Below, in pieces: positions 6,280 through 9,163 of a stretch of 9,163 nucleotides of DNA (position 1 is its first letter; the number at the start of each line of letters is the position of its first letter). Source of the stretch: Ruminococcaceae bacterium UBA2656 (GTDB lineage Bacteria; Bacillota; Clostridia; Oscillospirales; Acutalibacteraceae); the NCBI GenBank assembly GCA_002359465.1, contig DENA01000035.1, forward strand, positions 1-9,163. Direction: 5' to 3'. Under the pieces are notes generated by a model. That model did no database searches. It saw only the letters and a program-made list of their open reading frames with translations, and was not told where the DNA came from. The translations under genes were made by a program, and so were the position numbers.

Positions 6280-7209
6280 TCATTTCTTTTTTGCATTTGC
6301 GTGCGCAATCAGTTCTTTCAGCGTTTTATCCTCCACTTTTACCTGACGGAAACCTTCTCCGGAGATTTCGCCCGCATCCCCGATAATCATAAAGGCGTCG
6401 TGGTCGTGGGAACGGACAATATCCTTCACTTTTACCACCTCATAGCGGCGGACAGCGCAAAGCAGGACCTCTCCCTCGCGTCCACTGTACGCCCCGCGCG
6501 ATTTCAGTACGGTAACTCCGCGGTCCATATCGGTTAAAATGTCCTGCGCAATCTCGTCATTCTTCACGGACATAATAAACAGCAGTTTTCCCGTACCCGT
6601 ATCCGTACCATATAGAATCGCATCAATCAGCCGGGTGGAAACAAAGATGGTAATGACGGCGTAAAGCGCACTTTCAATGCTGTGATAAACAAAGACCGAC
6701 GAAAGAACAACCGTTAAATCCACGCCGAGCATCAGCTTGCCCATGGATAGATGGCGCAGCCTTCTGCCGAGCAGACGGGCCACAAGGTCGGTGCCGCCCG
6801 TCGTCCCTCCCCGCATAAACACCAGGGAAAGCCCAAATCCTTCTATAAGTCCGCCAAAAAGGGCTGCAAGCATTTTTTCACCGGTATAGGTTGGAAGAAT
6901 CTTTCCCACAAGATCAATCGAGATCGATACAAATACCGTGGCAACAATTGTTTTTCCGACGAGCTTGTACCCGATTTCCATAATCGCCCAGATAAAAATA
7001 GGAATATTCAGAAGAAGGCTGGTCATGCCGATCGGCCAGTGTGAAAGATAGTTAATCATGGTGCTGACACCGGTAATACCGCCCGGTGCAATCCGGTTCG
7101 GAGCGGTAAACACATTGACGGAGACGGCATAAATCAGGCTTCCGGCAACAAAAAACAAAACATCTTTAAAAATTCCAATCATTTTTTCCTTTGGAATATC
7201 GGACAGCAT
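6280..7209 (-). CDS. YitT family membrane protein (YitT_membrane + DUF2179)
   Basis: This is an integral membrane protein of 309 residues with no well-established function. The first ~200 residues carry about five or six hydrophobic segments (approximately 13-35, 62-80, 85-105, 112-132, 158-176, 180-200). The family block FTAPNRIAPGGITGVSTMIN (34-53) and FMRGGTTGGTDLVARLL (131-147) are clear. A soluble DUF2179 domain follows at about 220-276 (GVTVLKSRGAYSGREGEVLL, then VKVKDIVRSHDHDAFMII), and the tail is Lys-rich. Length is normal for the family. The start at 7209 follows GGGGGGGTG by 5 bases. Only 21 bases separate it from mrnC upstream, so it is probably last in the obg-mrnC-yitT transcript, which ends at the terminator right after its stop. 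Confidence 0.95.
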   Translation of the reverse strand: MLSDIPKEKMIGIFKDVLFFVAGSLIYAVSVNVFTAPNRIAPGGITGVSTMINYLSHWPIGMTSLLLNIPIFIWAIMEIGYKLVGKTIVATVFVSISIDLVGKILPTYTGEKMLAALFGGLIEGFGLSLVFMRGGTTGGTDLVARLLGRRLRHLSMGKLMLGVDLTVVLSSVFVYHSIESALYAVITIFVSTRLIDAILYGTDTGTGKLLFIMSVKNDEIAQDILTDMDRGVTVLKSRGAYSGREGEVLLCAVRRYEVVKVKDIVRSHDHDAFMIIGDAGEISGEGFRQVKVEDKTLKELIAHANAKKK

Positions 7210-7230
7210 AAAAACACCCCCCCATCAAAA

Positions 7231-7623
7231 TTACTCATCACAGATTATTTTGAAAATTTCACGCAGACGGTTAATATTGCCGGAAAGATAAAGGTAACCG
7301 AACAGGGCTTCAAAAGCGGTAGCCGCATGATAATCCTCAATTGCCGCATTTTTGGGGACATGGTTTGTGTGTGCATTGCGTCCGCGTTTATAAATTTCAA
7401 GCTCTTCCTCTGTAAGAACAGGAAGAAGCTTTTGCGAAGCCTGTGCCTGCGCGCCGCAGCAGACCTGAGCAACCGATTTTTTATGAAGAGAATTGACAGG
7501 ACAGTTTCCCTGACACACAAGGCGCTCGCGCACAAAAAGCTCAAACGCCCCGTCTCCGACAAAGGCAAGCGTCAGCGGGCTTAACAGCCTGGGGTCACAG
7601 TCCGCGGGATATAATCGTTCCAA
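7231..7623 (-). CDS. mrnC: Mini-ribonuclease III
   Basis: This RNase III-like endonuclease lacks the double-stranded RNA-binding domain; in Bacillus subtilis it matures 23S rRNA. It has 130 residues from TTG 7623, normal for the family. The catalytic region is LAFVGDGAFELFVR, with D24 as a metal-binding aspartate. LHKKSVAQVCCGAQAQA, LTEEELEIYKRGRNAHTNHVPKN and the second acidic site TAFEALFGYLYL (E105) follow in the expected order. The frame continues to GTG 7632, three codons earlier, but TTG 7623 is preferred because AGGAG lies 8 bases before it while the GTG has no ribosome binding site. It lies 44 bases after obg, with no terminator between. It is usually found near cysS in Firmicutes; here it sits with obg, which still fits a ribosome-maturation group. 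Confidence 0.95.
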   Translation of the reverse strand: MERLYPADCDPRLLSPLTLAFVGDGAFELFVRERLVCQGNCPVNSLHKKSVAQVCCGAQAQASQKLLPVLTEEELEIYKRGRNAHTNHVPKNAAIEDYHAATAFEALFGYLYLSGNINRLREIFKIICDE

Positions 7624-7667
7624 ACAAAGCACTCCTATCCATTATAAATCAGACAGCATTCGTTTAA

Positions 7668-8939
7668 TTATTCCATAAAGTCAAATTCAATATCATAAAT
7701 GCTGACGGTATCGCCTTCCTGGACGCCCGCCTCATGCAGTGCGTCGATGACGCCGGAGCTGATCAGCACGCGCTGAAAATACTGAAGCGATTCATAATCG
7801 TCAAAATTGACCGAATTGATGACGGGTACCAGCCATTCGCCCTCAACCACAAACACGCCGTCCTGATTGGTGACTTTAACGTCATGGCGGCCGATTTCCT
7901 CCGCAGGTGCAAGAGGCGCCGGTTCCGGCTCAAACTGCCTGACAGGCGGGAGCTTGCTGAGCATCTCCGTTATACGGTTGAGCAGAGGGTCAACCTGATA
8001 GCGGATAGCGGCCATGATCGGAAAGAATTCATAGCCCTGTTTTTCCACATAGCTTTTAAAATCTTCAATCTGCTCCTCCGTGGCGAGGTCGCATTTGTTG
8101 CCGACTACAAGCATTGGCCTTTCGGCCAGATCGGAATTAAACTTTTTCAGTTCCGCGTTGATCGTCTGAAAATCCTGCTTGGGGTCCCTCCCCTCACTGC
8201 CAGCAATGTCAACAATGTGCATGAGCATCCTGCACCGTTCCACATGCCGCAGGAACTGGTGGCCCAAACCCGCTCCTTCCCCCGCGCCCTCAATCAGACC
8301 CGGAATGTCGGCCATAACAAACGACTGGCCCTCACCCATGCGGACAACGCCGAGCACAGGGGTAATTGTTGTAAAATGATAATTGGCAATGGTCGGTTTC
8401 GCCTCGCTGACAACGGAAATCAAGGTCGACTTTCCCACATTGGGATACCCGACCAGACCGACATCCGCCAAAAGCTTCAATTCCATTTGCAGTTCCATAG
8501 CTTCGCCCGGCATACCCGCTTTTGCAAAGCGCGGAGTCTGGCGCGTGGCGGTTGCGAAATGTGTGTTGCCCCAGCCGCCCCGGCCGCCCTTGGCAACGGT
8601 CTGCGGCTCGTCGGAGGACAAATCCGCGATTAGCCGTCCGGTAGCTGCGTCCTTTAACAGTGTTCCCCGAGGAACCCGGATCACCAGGTCGTCCGCTTTT
8701 CTGCCAAAGCAGCGTTTTCCCCCGCCGTCTTCGCCGTTTTGGGCGATATATTTTCTCTTGTACCGGAAATCCGCCAGTGTGGAAAGATTGTCATCCACCT
8801 GAAAAACGATGTTTCCGCCCCGTCCGCCGTCGCCGCCGTCCGGCCCGCCGGAAGCCACAAATTTTTCACGGTGAAAAGAAACCTTGCCGTTCCCGCCGTT
8901 TCCGGCCTTGATTGTAATTTTTGCATTGTCAATAAACAT
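7668..8939 (-). CDS. obg: Obg/CgtA GTPase, ribosome assembly
   Basis: This essential GTPase acts in late 50S subunit assembly and stress response. It has 423 residues from ATG 8939. The Gly-rich Obg fold occupies about 1-155 (GNGGNGKVSFHREKF, GGPDGGDGGRGGN). The G domain has G1 GYPNVGKST (164-172), the FTTITP switch (189-194), G3 DIPGLIEGA (211-219) and G4 NKCD (281-284). The G5 region reads PIMAAIRYQVD, without the usual SA. A C-terminal OCT domain ends in LHEAGVQEGDTVSIYDIEFDF. ATG 8957 is an in-frame alternative, but the family starts at MFID and a weak GGCGG lies about 11 bases before 8939. It follows rpmA, the conserved rplU-rpmA-obg order, though a terminator separates them and obg has its own promoter. 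Confidence 0.96.
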   Translation of the reverse strand: MFIDNAKITIKAGNGGNGKVSFHREKFVASGGPDGGDGGRGGNIVFQVDDNLSTLADFRYKRKYIAQNGEDGGGKRCFGRKADDLVIRVPRGTLLKDAATGRLIADLSSDEPQTVAKGGRGGWGNTHFATATRQTPRFAKAGMPGEAMELQMELKLLADVGLVGYPNVGKSTLISVVSEAKPTIANYHFTTITPVLGVVRMGEGQSFVMADIPGLIEGAGEGAGLGHQFLRHVERCRMLMHIVDIAGSEGRDPKQDFQTINAELKKFNSDLAERPMLVVGNKCDLATEEQIEDFKSYVEKQGYEFFPIMAAIRYQVDPLLNRITEMLSKLPPVRQFEPEPAPLAPAEEIGRHDVKVTNQDGVFVVEGEWLVPVINSVNFDDYESLQYFQRVLISSGVIDALHEAGVQEGDTVSIYDIEFDFME

Positions 8940-8982
8940 CTTAAGCTTTACCGCCATTTCTGTGAAATCATGCCTGTAAAAT

Positions 8983-9012
8983 AGTATACCATATTTTGTT
9001 CAGAAAAGCCAA
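8983..9012 (-). promoter_or_regulatory. Probable sigma-A promoter of obg-mrnC-yitT
   Basis: On the minus strand TTGGCT (9012-9007) is followed by 18 bases and TATACT (8988-8983), with an upstream TG forming an extended -10 (TGGTATACT). It starts inside the T tract of the rpmA terminator. The predicted start near 8976 is about 37 bases before ATG 8939. Confidence 0.6.
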
Positions 9013-9043
9013 AAAATCCCGGGCGAAACCGCCCCGGGATTTT
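9013..9043 (-). terminator. Rho-independent terminator of rpmA
   Basis: AAAATCCCGGG and CCCGGGATTTT form an 11-bp perfect stem around a 9-base loop (9024-9032). On the minus strand it is followed by a T run (six T in total, 9016-9011). It begins 16 bases after the rpmA stop and separates rpmA from obg. Confidence 0.9.
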
Positions 9044-9059
9044 CATTCACCTAAAAGGC

Positions 9060-9163
9060 TTATTGCTCCACCGCGTAAACGCTGACCTGTTTGCGGTCAC
9101 GGCCAAGACGTTCAAATTTCACATGACCGTCAACCAGGGCAAAGAGGGAATCGTCGGATTGTA
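9060..9163 (-). CDS. rpmA: 50S ribosomal protein L27 (bL27), C-terminal part only
   Basis: The last 33 codons are visible: [20 protein letters not shown] followed by [13 protein letters not shown] and TAA. This matches the conserved L27 C-terminus (DDTLFAL-DG-VKFER-GRD-K-VSVYP). L27 sits at the peptidyl-transferase centre of the 50S subunit. The N-terminal part, including the characteristic Gly/His/Lys-rich start, lies beyond the right edge. Its position just upstream of obg is the widespread rplU-rpmA-obg arrangement, which supports the call. Confidence 0.95.
   Translation of the reverse strand, partial: QSDDSLFALVDGHVKFERLGRDRKQVSVYAVEQ

Noticed and set aside
6052..6537. 161-codon plus-strand open frame spanning the small repeat gene and the yitT end
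   Set aside because: It runs out of frame with the selected repeat reading frame, through the terminator and antisense to yitT.
7734..8633. 299-codon plus-strand open frame opposite obg
   Set aside because: It is an antisense shadow of a highly conserved gene; the protein has no recognisable domain and no good ribosome binding site was seen.

Overview
The window looks like an ordinary chromosomal segment of a low-to-mid GC, Gram-positive, anaerobic Clostridia-type bacterium, perhaps Oscillospirales. That placement is inferred from gene content and sequence style, not from a database. The evidence is a lipoprotein-anchored solute-binding protein, a Mini-RNase III (MrnC, typical of Firmicutes), a YitT/DUF2179 membrane protein, strong AGGAGG-like ribosome binding sites, GTG/TTG starts, and textbook sigma-A promoters and rho-independent terminators. 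Apart from one short gene, everything is on the minus strand, so the genes are transcribed from high to low coordinates.

Reading with transcription from the right: the end of rpmA (ribosomal protein L27) closes with a strong terminator at 9013-9043. A separate promoter then drives obg, mrnC (Mini-RNase III) and a YitT-family membrane protein. This group joins ribosome assembly, rRNA processing and an uncharacterised membrane protein. It ends at a two-way terminator (6238-6279) shared with the only plus-strand gene, a 69-residue Asn/Ser/Thr-rich repeat protein (6003-6212). Divergent from that gene is an RsmF/NSUN-type RNA m5C methyltransferase (4595-5923). Next comes ilvE (branched-chain aminotransferase) with its own consensus promoter and terminator, and then an RluA-family pseudouridine synthase.

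The left third is a polar amino-acid ABC transporter operon in the order binding lipoprotein, permease, ATPase. The last gene runs off the left edge. Its promoter is consensus (TTGATT, 17 bp, TATAAT) and sits between the arms of an unusual 22-bp inverted repeat (21/22 matching). The arms and the promoter spacer contain palindromes resembling ArgR/AhrC boxes.

I saw no mobile element, CRISPR array, tRNA, rRNA or known riboswitch, and no gene-free stretch longer than about 140 bases. The least ordinary items are the small repeat protein, whose tandem units are identical in protein but differ at six silent codon positions, and the inverted repeat framing the transporter promoter. I do not see a novel multi-gene system.
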